64,000 bases of DNA from Modicisalibacter ilicicola DSM 19980 (GCF_900128925.1 NZ_FQUJ01000010.1:102583-166582); one strand, 5' to 3'. Counted from the stretch's first letter, positions 48,116-56,379 are shown. Numbers and translations: made by a program. The notes: a model not told the origin generated them from the sequence alone.

Positions 48116-49318
48116 GTGCATTCAACGAAGGTGTCCAAGGGAGAGTCCGAGGGCCTGGTGGCCAACCGGGTCCTGCTGACCCTGCTGGTGGCCGCCCTGA
48201 TAGGGGCTGCGCTATTGCCGTTTGCGGCCATGGCGCCCAATCGGCTTGTCTCGGGCCAGTCGGTGGGCCTGGTCAGCGCCCTCCTGGCCTGGCAGTGGGG
48301 AACGCTGGGCCTGCTGGCCGTGCTGCTGGGGCTCTGTGCACTTTCCCGGCCCTTCTCCTTGCCGGCGGCCTATCGCCTGGTGCTGGTGGCCGCGCCGCTA
48401 TGGCTGCTGCTGGTGCTTTACGGGCTTGGGAGCTACGCCGATCGCGCCCTGGAGGATGCCTCTTCCGCGGCCCGGATCTCTCAGGGGGCGGCCTTCTGGA
48501 TTGTCGCCTTCTGCCCGGTCCTGATGATCGTCGATGCCTTCCAGCGCCTGCACACCAACCTCGCACTGCGCAGCCTCTATGCCGCCTTGCTCGCGGGCAG
48601 CGTCGCGGCCATGTTCGCCCTGGACGTGTTCGATGGGTTGGCGATCCTGCGCGAATATGCCAACAACCGCGAGCTGTTCGCGGCGGAGTTCGCCACGCAT
48701 CTGCGGCTGGTGGCCTCGGCGCTCGGGCCAGCCCTGGCGATCGGCCTGCCGCTGGGGCTGCTCGCCCACCGTCGCAGCGGCGCCCGCGGCCCGCTGTTCG
48801 GGCTGCTCAACTTCTTCCAGACGATTCCGTCGATTGCCCTGTTCGCCCTGCTGGTCGCCCCTCTGGCGGCACTCAGCGAGGCGCTTCCGTTCCTGCGCGC
48901 CCTGGGGGTGAAGGGCATCGGCGCGACTCCCGCGATCATCGCCCTGATCATGTATGCCCTGCTGCCTATCGTGCGCAACACCTATGCCGGGTTTGCCGGT
49001 GTCGCCGCCACCACCCTGGAGGCGGCGCGCGGCATGGGCATGACATCGCGCCAGATCCTCTGGCGAGTGGAGATTCCGCTGGCCTTGCCGGTGATCCTCT
49101 CTGGGCTGCGCATCGTCACCGTGCAGGCCATCGGCCTGACCGTGGTGGCGGCCCTGATCGGCGCCGGCGGGCTGGGATCGTTCATCTTCCAGGGGCTGGG
49201 GCAGTACGCCATCGATCTGGTGCTGCTCGGCGCGGTCCCGACCATCGCCCTGGCCGTGGTGGCCGACTTCCTGTTGCAGATTCTGGTCGCGATCAGCAAA
49301 CCCGCGGGGGCCCGATGA
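48116..49318 (+). CDS. yehY: Osmolyte ABC transporter permease (YehY type)
   Basis: A 400-aa permease with an extra N-terminal membrane region (about five helices) before the conserved ABC permease core. The EAA motif is TLEAARGMGMTSRQILWRVEIPLALPVI. The long form matches YehY rather than YehW. The start is a GTG 14 bases after osmF; a later GTG at 48131 is possible. The stop overlaps the ATPase start as ATGA. Confidence 0.88.
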   Translation: MHSTKVSKGESEGLVANRVLLTLLVAALIGAALLPFAAMAPNRLVSGQSVGLVSALLAWQWGTLGLLAVLLGLCALSRPFSLPAAYRLVLVAAPLWLLLVLYGLGSYADRALEDASSAARISQGAAFWIVAFCPVLMIVDAFQRLHTNLALRSLYAALLAGSVAAMFALDVFDGLAILREYANNRELFAAEFATHLRLVASALGPALAIGLPLGLLAHRRSGARGPLFGLLNFFQTIPSIALFALLVAPLAALSEALPFLRALGVKGIGATPAIIALIMYALLPIVRNTYAGFAGVAATTLEAARGMGMTSRQILWRVEIPLALPVILSGLRIVTVQAIGLTVVAALIGAGGLGSFIFQGLGQYAIDLVLLGAVPTIALAVVADFLLQILVAISKPAGAR

Positions 49319-50382
49319 TTGAACTACAAGGATTGACCAAGACCTACGCCGGCAAGGACGTGGTCGAGGAGGTGTCGCTACGGGTCGAGAGCGGCGAGTT
49401 CGGGGTGCTGATCGGCCCTTCGGGCTGCGGCAAGTCGACGACCCTGCGCATGATCAACCGACTGATTCCCATCACTCGCGGTCGCATCCTGCTGGGCGAC
49501 GAGGACGTCACCGAGCTGCCCCCGGAACAGCTGCGCCGTCGCATCGGTTATGCCATCCAGTCGACGGGGCTGTTCCCGCACTGGACGGTGGCGGAAAACA
49601 TCGCCGTGGTGCCCGGCCTGCTCAAATGGCCGAAGCAGCGCATCGACGCGCGTATCGACGAACTACTCAACCTGTTCCATCTCGATGCCGGTGAATTTCG
49701 CCACAAGTACCCGCATCAGCTCTCGGGGGGCCAGGCCCAGCGCGTCGGGGTCGCCCGGGCGCTGGCGGCGGACCCGGAAGCCCTGTTGATGGATGAACCC
49801 TTCGGGGCGGTCGATCCGTTGACCCGGGACGTGCTGCAGAACGAGATGCTCCGTGTCCACCGGCAGACCGGCAAGACCATCGTCTTCGTCACCCACGACA
49901 TGGACGAAGCCCTCAAGCTGGCCTCGCGCATCGCCATCCTCAATGCCGGACGACTGGTGCAGTACGACCGCCCCATCGAGCTGCTGACCCAGCCCGCCGA
50001 TGAGTTCGTGCGCAACTTCATCGGCAAGGCGGATCTCGGGCTCAAGCTGCTGTCGCGCCGCTGGGTGTACCAGTATCAGCAGTCCGCCGAGATTCTAGAG
50101 CAACCCTCGTCCTTCCATCACGATCGTTCCTCGGTGACCCATGGCTGGGAGATCGACGACCAGGGGCGTCCGCTCTGCCTGCACGGCGGGCGTTTGTATG
50201 CCGAGGAGAGCGAACAGCGCACCCGGGTGACCCACGAGTGGAGCGCGACCCCGGACATGACCATGAAGGAAGCCCTGTCGCGCATGGTCTGGTTCCGCGT
50301 CATGGTGTTGCCGGTGCTGGACGAGCAGGAACGCTTGATCGGCGAGGTCGCCATGCAGGGCGTCATGGGGCGCGAGCCATGA
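49315..50382 (+). CDS. yehX: Osmolyte ABC transporter ATPase (YehX type)
   Basis: A 355-aa ABC ATPase of the OpuA/ProV group. Walker A GPSGCGKST, a Q-loop in YAIQSTGLFPH, signature LSGGQAQRVGVARAL, Walker B LLMDEPFGAVD and the H-loop FVTHDMDEA are intact. The C-terminal ~110 residues after the ATPase core hold a CBS-like part ending VLDEQERLIGEV. CBS domains in this group sense ionic strength. It overlaps both neighbours by four bases. Confidence 0.93.
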   Translation: MIELQGLTKTYAGKDVVEEVSLRVESGEFGVLIGPSGCGKSTTLRMINRLIPITRGRILLGDEDVTELPPEQLRRRIGYAIQSTGLFPHWTVAENIAVVPGLLKWPKQRIDARIDELLNLFHLDAGEFRHKYPHQLSGGQAQRVGVARALAADPEALLMDEPFGAVDPLTRDVLQNEMLRVHRQTGKTIVFVTHDMDEALKLASRIAILNAGRLVQYDRPIELLTQPADEFVRNFIGKADLGLKLLSRRWVYQYQQSAEILEQPSSFHHDRSSVTHGWEIDDQGRPLCLHGGRLYAEESEQRTRVTHEWSATPDMTMKEALSRMVWFRVMVLPVLDEQERLIGEVAMQGVMGREP

Positions 50383-51134
50383 GGGCAGTGACGCTGCGCG
50401 CGCCGACCCAGGGGCGTACCTGGCTGCTGGTCGGGCTCAGCGTCCTGCTGGTCGTGTTGGTGCTGTTCATGGAGGCACTGAAGCCGCTGTTTCAGTTCGC
50501 TTTCCCGGATCTCCAGTCGCCGCTCTACGATCGCGAGAGCTTCCTGCAACTGACCCTGGACCATCTTTTGCTGGTGCTGGTCTCCTCGGTCATCTCGGTG
50601 AGCGTCGGGGTGGGGGCGGGCCTGTTCGTGACACGCCGTGGCGGACGCGAGTTCGAGCCGCTGGTCTCCTCCCTGGCGGCCATCGGCCAGACCTTCCCGC
50701 CCGCCGCGGTGCTGGCCATCGTCGTGCCCCTGGCGGGCTTCGGCTTTGTGCCCACCATCGTCGCACTGACGCTCTACGGCCTGCTGCCGGTCGTCCAGAA
50801 CACCATCGCGGGGCTGGGGACCGTGCCGGCCACCACCTTGGAGGCGGCGCGCGGCACCGGCATGAGCCGGGCGCAGATCCTGCTGCGCGTCGAGCTGCCG
50901 CTGGCCATGCGGGTGATCATTGCCGGGGTACGGGTGTCGGTGATCATCAACATCGGTACCGCCACCATCGGCTCGACGGTGGGCGCCCAGAGTCTCGGCA
51001 CGCCGATCATCGCCGGGCTGGTGGGCAACAATATCGCCTACGTGATACAGGGAGCGGTGCTGGTGGGGTTGCTGGCGATCGTGACCGACCTGTTCTTCGA
51101 ACGCCTGGAGCGACGTTTCAGCTTCGGAGGGTGA
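50379..51134 (+). CDS. yehW: Osmolyte ABC transporter permease (YehW type)
   Basis: A 251-aa permease with an N-terminal helix and five further helices. The EAA motif is TLEAARGTGMSRAQILLRVELPLAMRVI. It is the last gene of the operon and is followed by a strong GC hairpin. Pairing with YehY gives a hetero-dimeric channel. Confidence 0.92.
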   Translation: MRAVTLRAPTQGRTWLLVGLSVLLVVLVLFMEALKPLFQFAFPDLQSPLYDRESFLQLTLDHLLLVLVSSVISVSVGVGAGLFVTRRGGREFEPLVSSLAAIGQTFPPAAVLAIVVPLAGFGFVPTIVALTLYGLLPVVQNTIAGLGTVPATTLEAARGTGMSRAQILLRVELPLAMRVIIAGVRVSVIINIGTATIGSTVGAQSLGTPIIAGLVGNNIAYVIQGAVLVGLLAIVTDLFFERLERRFSFGG

Positions 51135-51148
51135 AAGAGTAGATCAAT

Positions 51149-51171
51149 GCCGCCCGGTGCTGCCGGGCGGC
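51149..51171 (+). terminator. GC-rich hairpin after the osmolyte operon
   Basis: GCCGCCCGG (51149-51157) and CCGGGCGGC (51163-51171) form a perfect 9-bp stem with a 5-base loop, 15 bases after the yehW stop. There is no T-run, so it may act with Rho or from both sides; the next gene is convergent. Confidence 0.6.
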
Positions 51172-51190
51172 GTCTCATGTCAACCAGGCA

Positions 51191-51322
51191 TCAACTGCTG
51201 GATTCCTGAATTTCCTCGCCACCTTGCTCGATATCTTCGCCGGCACCCTCGAGGGTGTTGCACCCCGTCAGCAGGCCGGCACCCATCAACAGGGTAAAGG
51301 TCAGCGCCAAAAGCTTCTTCAT
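51191..51322 (-). CDS. ecnB: Entericidin-like small lipoprotein 1
   Basis: A 43-aa lipoprotein with a hydrophobic signal, lipobox LLTGC (Cys21) and the short tail NTLEGAGEDIEQGGEEIQE. This is the entericidin A/B pattern (CNTxxGxGxDxxxGGxxI). An AAGGAGG site stands directly upstream. In E. coli EcnA and EcnB form an antidote and toxin pair of cell-envelope lipoproteins. Both genes here look EcnB-like, so their roles cannot be split by sequence. Confidence 0.88.
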   Translation of the reverse strand: MKKLLALTFTLLMGAGLLTGCNTLEGAGEDIEQGGEEIQESSS

Positions 51323-51452
51323 GATGTCCTCCTTAACGTCGAAGTGATCCACTTTCGTGGCCAGACTTCAGGCCATGGTGGCCGAGCCACCCTCCCGCAG
51401 CCTAACAGGTAACGCCTGGTCACGCACAACGGCGGGTGGGGGCGTTTTCCGG

Positions 51453-51584
51453 CTAGCTGGCCTTTTCCTGAATGGCTTCACCGCCTCGCTCGATGTCTTC
51501 ACCGGCACCCCGGATGGTGTTGCAGCCCGAAAGGGATGCCATCACCAGCAGTACGATGGCCAATACGGCTTGGGTCCGCTTCAT
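51453..51584 (-). CDS. ecnB: Entericidin-like small lipoprotein 2
   Basis: A second 43-aa entericidin-like lipoprotein, with Cys21 in LSGC and the tail NTIRGAGEDIERGGEAIQE. It has the same length and layout as the gene at 51191-51322, lies 130 bp upstream of it on the same strand, and has an AAAGGA ribosome site. It is a tandem duplication with diverged signal peptides. Confidence 0.88.
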   Translation of the reverse strand: MKRTQAVLAIVLLVMASLSGCNTIRGAGEDIERGGEAIQEKAS

Positions 51585-51691
51585 GTCCTTTCTCCCTGAG
51601 TCGCCCAATGATGTATATCAGTTATTGTCTATTCCGCGAGGGACGACAAGTGGCAACATCAACGCAGTGACGGGCGTTCCGCGTCCGGCCT

Positions 51692-52438
51692 TCAGAAGAA
51701 CAGCAAGCGCAGGACGATTGCGGCGATGACCACCAGGGTCAGCCGCTTGACCCACAGGGCGCCCCGAGGCCCCATGTTGACCTTCACCGCCAGCCAGGCG
51801 CCGCTCATGCTGCCCACGGCCAGCAACAGGCCGTACCCCCAGCGCACCTGATCGTCGAGCATGAACAACGCCAGCGCCGGCAGGGTGTAGATCAGGATGA
51901 TGAACACCTTGAACACGTTGACCTGGGCCAGGTCGATCCTGAGCAGTCGATAGAGTACCGCGATGAACAGCACGCCGACCCCGACCTGGATGAACCCCCC
52001 ATACATGCCGATGGCGAACATGGCGAGATGGACAACCGGCGTCAGCCGGTCCGGGGTCAGGGCGCGGGTCTCGAGTCTGGGCTGGGGCAGCAGCATCATG
52101 ACCGAGGCGCCCGCCATCGCCACGATCAATACCGCCTCGAACAGCACGTCCGACACCCGCAGGGCCAGCCAGGCACCAACCAGGGCACCGGCCACGGCGG
52201 GGATCGACAGACGAAGGCTGACGCCGAGCTCTCGAGCCCCGGCACGAAAGAAGCTACCCACGGCACTCACGCTCTGCAGCACGATGCTCACCCGGTTGGT
52301 GCCGTTGGCCTCCTGGGCCGGCAGGCCCAGAAACATCAGCAGCGGCAGCGTGAGCATCGAGCCCCCGGCCGCCAGCACGTTGATGAACCCTGCCACTCCC
52401 CCGATCAGCACCAGCGCCAGTGCTTCGAGCAGGCTCAT
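51692..52438 (-). CDS. TSUP (TauE/SafE) family permease
   Basis: A 248-aa membrane protein with about eight helices and the two half-repeats of the TauE/SafE family. The first begins GGVAGFINVLAAGGSMLTLPLLMFLGLPAQEANGTNR and the second has YGGFIQVGVGVLFIAVL. These proteins export or import sulfur compounds or organic anions; no neighbour narrows the substrate. It is a single gene between the entericidins and a HIT gene. Confidence 0.88.
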   Translation of the reverse strand: MSLLEALALVLIGGVAGFINVLAAGGSMLTLPLLMFLGLPAQEANGTNRVSIVLQSVSAVGSFFRAGARELGVSLRLSIPAVAGALVGAWLALRVSDVLFEAVLIVAMAGASVMMLLPQPRLETRALTPDRLTPVVHLAMFAIGMYGGFIQVGVGVLFIAVLYRLLRIDLAQVNVFKVFIILIYTLPALALFMLDDQVRWGYGLLLAVGSMSGAWLAVKVNMGPRGALWVKRLTLVVIAAIVLRLLFF

Positions 52439-52549
52439 TGTCTCTCCTCGTTGTTCATCTCACCCATCGGCCGGCTTTCCCGATCGTCCTCGACGTTCTA
52501 TGGTGCGGGCTAACGATAGCACGCCCCCACCCCTGCCCGGAGCCTTTGC

Positions 52550-52975
52550 ATGAGCGACTTCAGCCTTCATCCTCGCCTGGCCGCGGATACCCACCCGCTG
52601 ACCGACCTGACGCTGTGTCAGGTTCGCCTGATGGACGATGCACGCTTCCTCTGGTTGATACTGGTGCCCCGCCGCCCCGGCATCCGCGAGGTCTATGAAC
52701 TCGACGAGCGTGACCAGGCCCGCCTGTGGCAGGAAGCGACAGGAGTGGGAAAGGCCGTTCAGACAGCCTTTGAGGGGGATAAGCTGAACCTGGCAACCCT
52801 GGGCAACCAGGTACCGCAACTGCATCTGCATGTGATCCTGCGACGCCAGGACGATGCCGCCTGGCCGGCACCGGTCTGGGGCGTCGGCCAGGCGCAGCCC
52901 TATGCTCCGGAGCGGCTGGACGAACTGCGCGAGCGACTCCTGGCGGTGGTGGAAGCGGCATTCGAGGCCGATTGA
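52550..52975 (+). CDS. HIT-domain protein
   Basis: A 141-aa histidine-triad protein. The NLATLGNQVPQLHLHVILR segment carries the HIT signature with Gln in place of the first His (QLHLHV), which is usual in this proteobacterial subgroup. WLILVPRRPGIREVYEL is the expected N-terminal strand-helix part. HIT proteins hydrolyse nucleotide phosphates such as Ap4A or AMP-NH2; the substrate is unknown. Confidence 0.88.
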   Translation: MSDFSLHPRLAADTHPLTDLTLCQVRLMDDARFLWLILVPRRPGIREVYELDERDQARLWQEATGVGKAVQTAFEGDKLNLATLGNQVPQLHLHVILRRQDDAAWPAPVWGVGQAQPYAPERLDELRERLLAVVEAAFEAD

Positions 52976-52998
52976 AGATCAGCCAGGCACGGCCCGGC

Positions 52999-53358
52999 TC
53001 ACTGATCGCGCTCCAGTCGCGAGGTGATCTCCACCAGCAATGGATCGAAGCGGTACGGCTCGATGGCCTGCCCGCCCTGACGCCCCGAGAGCGCCAGCCG
53101 GGTTCCCGCGGGGATCGCGCTGGTGGCCAAGCGCACCTCATAGCCCGGGCGTGAAGCGAACACCGCATCGATCCTTCCCAGTTGGGCATCGGCAAAGCGG
53201 ATCACGAAGCCGCGCTCGACCAGCACATCGAGTCCCGTGCGCAAGACGTGCTCACTGCCGGCATCGACCTCGACCTGGCGCTCGGGGGGCGCCGCCGGTG
53301 TGCTGGCACAGCCTGCCAGCCATACCATCAGCAACATGACTCGGACGTTAGGCTTCAT
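52999..53358 (-). CDS. Hypothetical lipoprotein B
   Basis: A 119-aa lipoprotein with lipobox LAGC (Cys17). The mature part begins with a short linker and then an alpha/beta unit (ERGFVIRFADAQLGRIDAVFAS) that resembles part of the preceding gene product. The two genes overlap by four bases and probably work together at the outer membrane. No family is recognised. Confidence 0.75.
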   Translation of the reverse strand: MKPNVRVMLLMVWLAGCASTPAAPPERQVEVDAGSEHVLRTGLDVLVERGFVIRFADAQLGRIDAVFASRPGYEVRLATSAIPAGTRLALSGRQGGQAIEPYRFDPLLVEITSRLERDQ

Positions 53359-53921
53359 TGCTGGCTCTCCAGGGCACGCACCCGGGACTCGATGGAGGCG
53401 CTGAGTTCGCGACAGAAATCACTGCGGTTCTCGGTACCGGCGTGGCGCACATAGCCTCCCGCATCGACGACGCTGGCATCCCGGGTGATGCTCACCTCCT
53501 GTTCACCCACGATCACCGACAAACGCTCGATCTCGATGGGATCATCACTGTAACGGGTCCCGAAGCCGGTGCCGAAGCCCACGGAAACCCCGGACCCCCG
53601 GCTTCCCACGCTGCCCCATATCCCGCTGCCGCCGAATAGCGGCCTGTCCACGGCCCCGAGCCCGGGCAGGCGAGTGGTGCGCTCGGCACTGACCACCCCC
53701 AGGCGAGGCTCGGTATGGCGAATGGCGTAGCCGCGCGCTTCCAGTGCCTCGACCGATGCCCTGATCCAGAGTTCACGAGGCGCCTGGTCGCTGCGGGTCC
53801 AGGTGCAGGGGACAGGCAATGGCTCGACGTTGCGGGCCAGGGGGTCCGGGGCGGCCAGCGTCTGACACCCCGCCAGCACCAGCACGAAGAAAGGCAATGA
53901 CAAGTGCAAGAGACGATACAT
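53355..53921 (-). CDS. Hypothetical lipoprotein A
   Basis: A 188-aa lipoprotein with lipobox LAGC (Cys19). A segment EARGYAIRHTEPRLGVVSAERTT parallels the helix-strand unit in the neighbour, suggesting a common origin. A Gly-rich stretch follows (FGGSGIWGSVGSRGSGVS and GFGTGFGTR), then a strand-rich end. The start at 53921 gives a clean signal peptide; the frame extends to 53963. The function is unknown. Confidence 0.72.
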   Translation of the reverse strand: MYRLLHLSLPFFVLVLAGCQTLAAPDPLARNVEPLPVPCTWTRSDQAPRELWIRASVEALEARGYAIRHTEPRLGVVSAERTTRLPGLGAVDRPLFGGSGIWGSVGSRGSGVSVGFGTGFGTRYSDDPIEIERLSVIVGEQEVSITRDASVVDAGGYVRHAGTENRSDFCRELSASIESRVRALESQQ

Positions 53922-53991
53922 GGCGTTTCCTCGCGATTCGTGACTCGACACGCCGGAGTGCATCCGACCCCTTGAGCATAGTCGCGACCGG

Positions 53992-54666
53992 CTAGATTTC
54001 GATCCACAGTCGCTGCAGGTTGGCCAGCGACTTGCTGATCAAGTCGAACTCCCGGGACTTGCCTTCGCGCTCGAAGAGCTGACGACGCGCGGTGTCCAGG
54101 TCGAAAAGGATTTCCCGGGCTCCAGGATCGCGCACCTGACTCTGCACCCAGCCGATCGCCGCCAGGCGCTGCCCACGGGTCACCGGCTCGACCCGGTGCA
54201 GCGTCGACGACGGGTAGAGGATCATCGAGCCTGCCGGCAACTTGTAGCGCTGTTCGCCGGCGGTGGTGTCGGTCACCAGTTCGCCACCGTCGTAGGTTTC
54301 CGGCGATTCCAGAAACAGGGTGAATGAGAGGTCGGTACGTACCGACTGCTCGCCGCCCATCACCGGATCATCCACGTGGTTGCCGTAGTGCATGCCCTGC
54401 TGATAGCGGCTGAAGCGGACCGGCGTCATGCGCGCCGGCCGTGCCGCCATCTGGAAAAGCGGATGGCGGCGAATGCACTCGCCCACCCTCTCTCGCCAGC
54501 GCTGCACCTCGGCCGAGCCTGCATCCGCCTGCTCGTTGCGCTTGACTTCCCGAGCATGCCAGCCCGCCGTCTTGCGGCCATCGACGTACAGCTCATCCGT
54601 GGCCAATTCGTTCCTCAAGGCTGTCAGGGTCGGGGAATCGAGCACATCGGCTATGCACAGAATCAT
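53992..54666 (-). CDS. piuC: PKHD-type Fe(II)/2-oxoglutarate hydroxylase (PiuC-like)
   Basis: A 224-aa non-haem iron dioxygenase. The metal ligands are visible as His97, Asp99 and His157 (HVDDP and STLHRVEPV), with Arg167 for 2-oxoglutarate. The C-terminal part matches the PiuC/YbiX family, which usually lies beside TonB iron receptors and is Fur-controlled. Here the divergent neighbour is a Gly/Glu/His-repeat secreted protein, with a Fur-box-like site between. The ATG at 54666 is preferred over 54696, which would cross that site. Confidence 0.88.
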   Translation of the reverse strand: MILCIADVLDSPTLTALRNELATDELYVDGRKTAGWHAREVKRNEQADAGSAEVQRWRERVGECIRRHPLFQMAARPARMTPVRFSRYQQGMHYGNHVDDPVMGGEQSVRTDLSFTLFLESPETYDGGELVTDTTAGEQRYKLPAGSMILYPSSTLHRVEPVTRGQRLAAIGWVQSQVRDPGAREILFDLDTARRQLFEREGKSREFDLISKSLANLQRLWIEI

Positions 54667-54686
54667 CGTGTTCTCCAGGTGGTGTT

Positions 54687-54705
54687 GATAATGCAAATAA
54701 CTCTT
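54687..54705. promoter_or_regulatory. Fur-box-like site between piuC and the GGEGGEGH protein
   Basis: Nineteen bases starting GATAATGCAAATAA agree with the Fur consensus GATAATGATAATCATTATC at 13 positions, including the first seven. The site lies just upstream of the piuC start and about 70 bases before the divergent gene. Confidence 0.55.
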
Positions 54706-54775
54706 GCTTAGTTTATCTTATCCTTCACGCCCCAGGCGTCTCGTCTTGACAAGATAAAATTTTCAGGAGTCCCTG

Positions 54776-55753
54776 ATGACGGAACATCGACTTAAACTGT
54801 GGGTCGGGGTCGGCATGGCCACCTTCATCGGCGCGGCCAGCCAGTCGGCCTGGGCCGATGATGCCGCGGCCGAGGCCGACACCAAGCAGGCCGACATGCA
54901 GCATCAGCCGTCGCAAGGCGGTGAAGGTGGCGAAGGCCACGGCGGTGAAGGTGGCGAAGGCCACGGTGGTGAAGGCGGCGAAGGTCACGGTGGCGAGGGA
55001 GGAAACAGTTATGTCTTCAGCCACTTCCCCGCTGCGGGAGGTGGTGAAGGCGGCGAAGGTGGCGAAGGCGGCGAAGGTGGCGAAGGCGGCGGCGCCACAG
55101 TCGATGCCATGACCTCGCCCGGCGTTTACTACACCCAGCTCGCCTTCATGGAAGGTCATCTGCAAATCAGCCAGGATCTCTATGCCGATGGCCATGCGAT
55201 GCAGGGTACCCCGCACCTGAGCCACCCGCTGGCGGAGCACTACCCGGACGTGGAAAAGGCCCTCGAGGCCCGCGAGCAGGGCGCCCTCGAGGAGGCGCTG
55301 CGCCAGCTCTCCCAGAAGGCGGAACAGACCGACGACTGGAAGCAGCTCGAACCGGCCTATCAGCGTGCTCGGGATGCCATCGACGCCGCCCAGGCCAATG
55401 TCGACGAGACCAAGCGCAGCGAACCGCGCTTCATCAGCGACGTGACCCTGGCCTTGCTCAAGAAGGCGGGCGCCGAGTACGAAGAGGCGGTGAAAGGCGA
55501 TGAATTCGTCAATCGCACCGAATACCAGGACGGGCGTGGTTTCGTCCTGGTAGCCCAGGAACTCTGGCGCGACCAGGCCCAGGCCCTCAAGGAAAAGGAC
55601 GCCGAGGCCTATCAGAAGGCCCAGGATCGATTGAAGGCGCTGGAGCGCGTATGGCCGACTACCCAGCCTCCCGAGAAGCCGGTCGTGTCGGCTGACGAGT
55701 TGCATGCCGACATCGCGCGCTTCGAGCTGGCGACTTCCGCATTCCGTTATTGA
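54776..55753 (+). CDS. Secreted protein with GGEGGEGH repeats
   Basis: A 325-aa exported protein. The signal peptide ends near SAWA (27). Three GGEGGEGH units (48-71) with a partial fourth and a second GGE-repeat block (88-106) give a flexible, acidic, His-containing stretch that could bind metal. The rest (about 110-325) is a helical domain beginning PGVYYTQLAFMEGHLQISQDLY, with several His residues in the first helices. It is not assigned to a named family. Iron-related neighbours (piuC, dps) and the Fur-like site suggest iron handling; this is inference. A TTGACA lies 28 bases upstream of the start and an AGGAG site directly before it. Confidence 0.72.
   Translation: MTEHRLKLWVGVGMATFIGAASQSAWADDAAAEADTKQADMQHQPSQGGEGGEGHGGEGGEGHGGEGGEGHGGEGGNSYVFSHFPAAGGGEGGEGGEGGEGGEGGGATVDAMTSPGVYYTQLAFMEGHLQISQDLYADGHAMQGTPHLSHPLAEHYPDVEKALEAREQGALEEALRQLSQKAEQTDDWKQLEPAYQRARDAIDAAQANVDETKRSEPRFISDVTLALLKKAGAEYEEAVKGDEFVNRTEYQDGRGFVLVAQELWRDQAQALKEKDAEAYQKAQDRLKALERVWPTTQPPEKPVVSADELHADIARFELATSAFRY
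54917..55093 (+). repeat. Coding tandem repeats (GGEGGEGH and GGE units)
   Basis: Two blocks of in-frame short repeats: a 24-base unit present three times plus a partial copy (54917-55003), and a run of GGTGAAGGCGGCGAAGG-type units (55037-55093). Repeat copies vary at third positions, so they are not a fresh slippage product. Confidence 0.9.
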
Positions 55754-55767
55754 CTTCAGGCATCTAC

Positions 55768-55800
55768 GGCGTCGTCCTCGTCCCGGTTCGAGGCGACGCC
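55768..55800 (+). terminator. Possible terminator after the GGEGGEGH gene
   Basis: GGCGTCGTCCTCG and CGAGGCGACGCC can pair with one bulged T around an 8-base loop, 15 bases past the stop codon. Only two T follow, so termination strength is unclear. Confidence 0.5.
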
Positions 55801-55805
55801 TTACG

Positions 55806-55842
55806 ATAGGCAATAGCTATTCGGTCAATGGTCCTAATTGGC
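55806..55842 (+). promoter_or_regulatory. OxyR-like motif upstream of dps
   Basis: ATAG-N7-CTAT-N7-ATGG-N7-TGGC at the exact spacing of an OxyR site. The first half is a perfect ATAG/CTAT pair; the second half is degenerate. It lies about 65-100 bases before the dps ATG, as expected for an activated promoter. Confidence 0.5.
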
Positions 55843-55905
55843 TTTTTACCGATAAGCCAATACCCTATCGTGAGACCATGTTTCAGTAACCCAAGGAGGA
55901 AGATT

Positions 55906-56379
55906 ATGCCGGACATCAACGCCATCGGGCTGCATGAAAGCAGCGCCAGCCAATTGGCGGACAAGCTCAACACGCTGCTGGCCAATTACCAGATCTTCTA
56001 CATGAACGTGCGCGGCTACCACTGGAACGTGAAGGGTCAGCAGTTCTTCGAACTGCACACCAAGTTCGAGGAACTCTACACGGATCTTCTGACCAAGGTG
56101 GATGAGGTCGCCGAACGCATCCTGACCCTGGGCCATCAGCCGGTGCACGCCTACAGCGACTATGTGCAAATGGCATCCATCGAGGAAGACAAGAACGTGC
56201 AGGATGGCGAAGCCTGCGTGCGCGGCATCCTCAAGGGCTATCAGGTGTTGATCGAACGGCAACGCGAGATCCTCAGCCTGGCCTCGGACGCCGACGACGA
56301 AGGCACGGCTTCCATGGCGGGCGATTACATCCGCGAGCAGGAAAAGACTGTGTGGATGCTCAACGCCTACCTGGGCTGA
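55906..56379 (+). CDS. dps: Dps-family ferritin-like DNA-protection protein
   Basis: A 157-aa Dps/mini-ferritin that forms 12-mers, oxidises Fe(II) with H2O2 and stores iron. The ferroxidase residues His39, His51, Asp66 and Glu70 have the exact spacing of the family (YHWNVKG, FELHTKFEELY, KVDEVAER). A strong AAGGAGGA site precedes the ATG at 55906; the frame runs further upstream but without support. The N-terminal tail is short and not Lys-rich, so DNA binding is uncertain. Confidence 0.95.
   Translation: MPDINAIGLHESSASQLADKLNTLLANYQIFYMNVRGYHWNVKGQQFFELHTKFEELYTDLLTKVDEVAERILTLGHQPVHAYSDYVQMASIEEDKNVQDGEACVRGILKGYQVLIERQREILSLASDADDEGTASMAGDYIREQEKTVWMLNAYLG

Noticed and set aside
48295..49314. 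Upstream extension of the ABC ATPase frame inside yehY
   Set aside because: It lacks family similarity; the ATPase begins at the conserved MIELQGLTKTYAGK at 49315.
54917..55093. Short regular repeats that could suggest a CRISPR array
   Set aside because: The repeats are contiguous, in frame and encode GGEGGEGH; there are no spacers and no cas genes.
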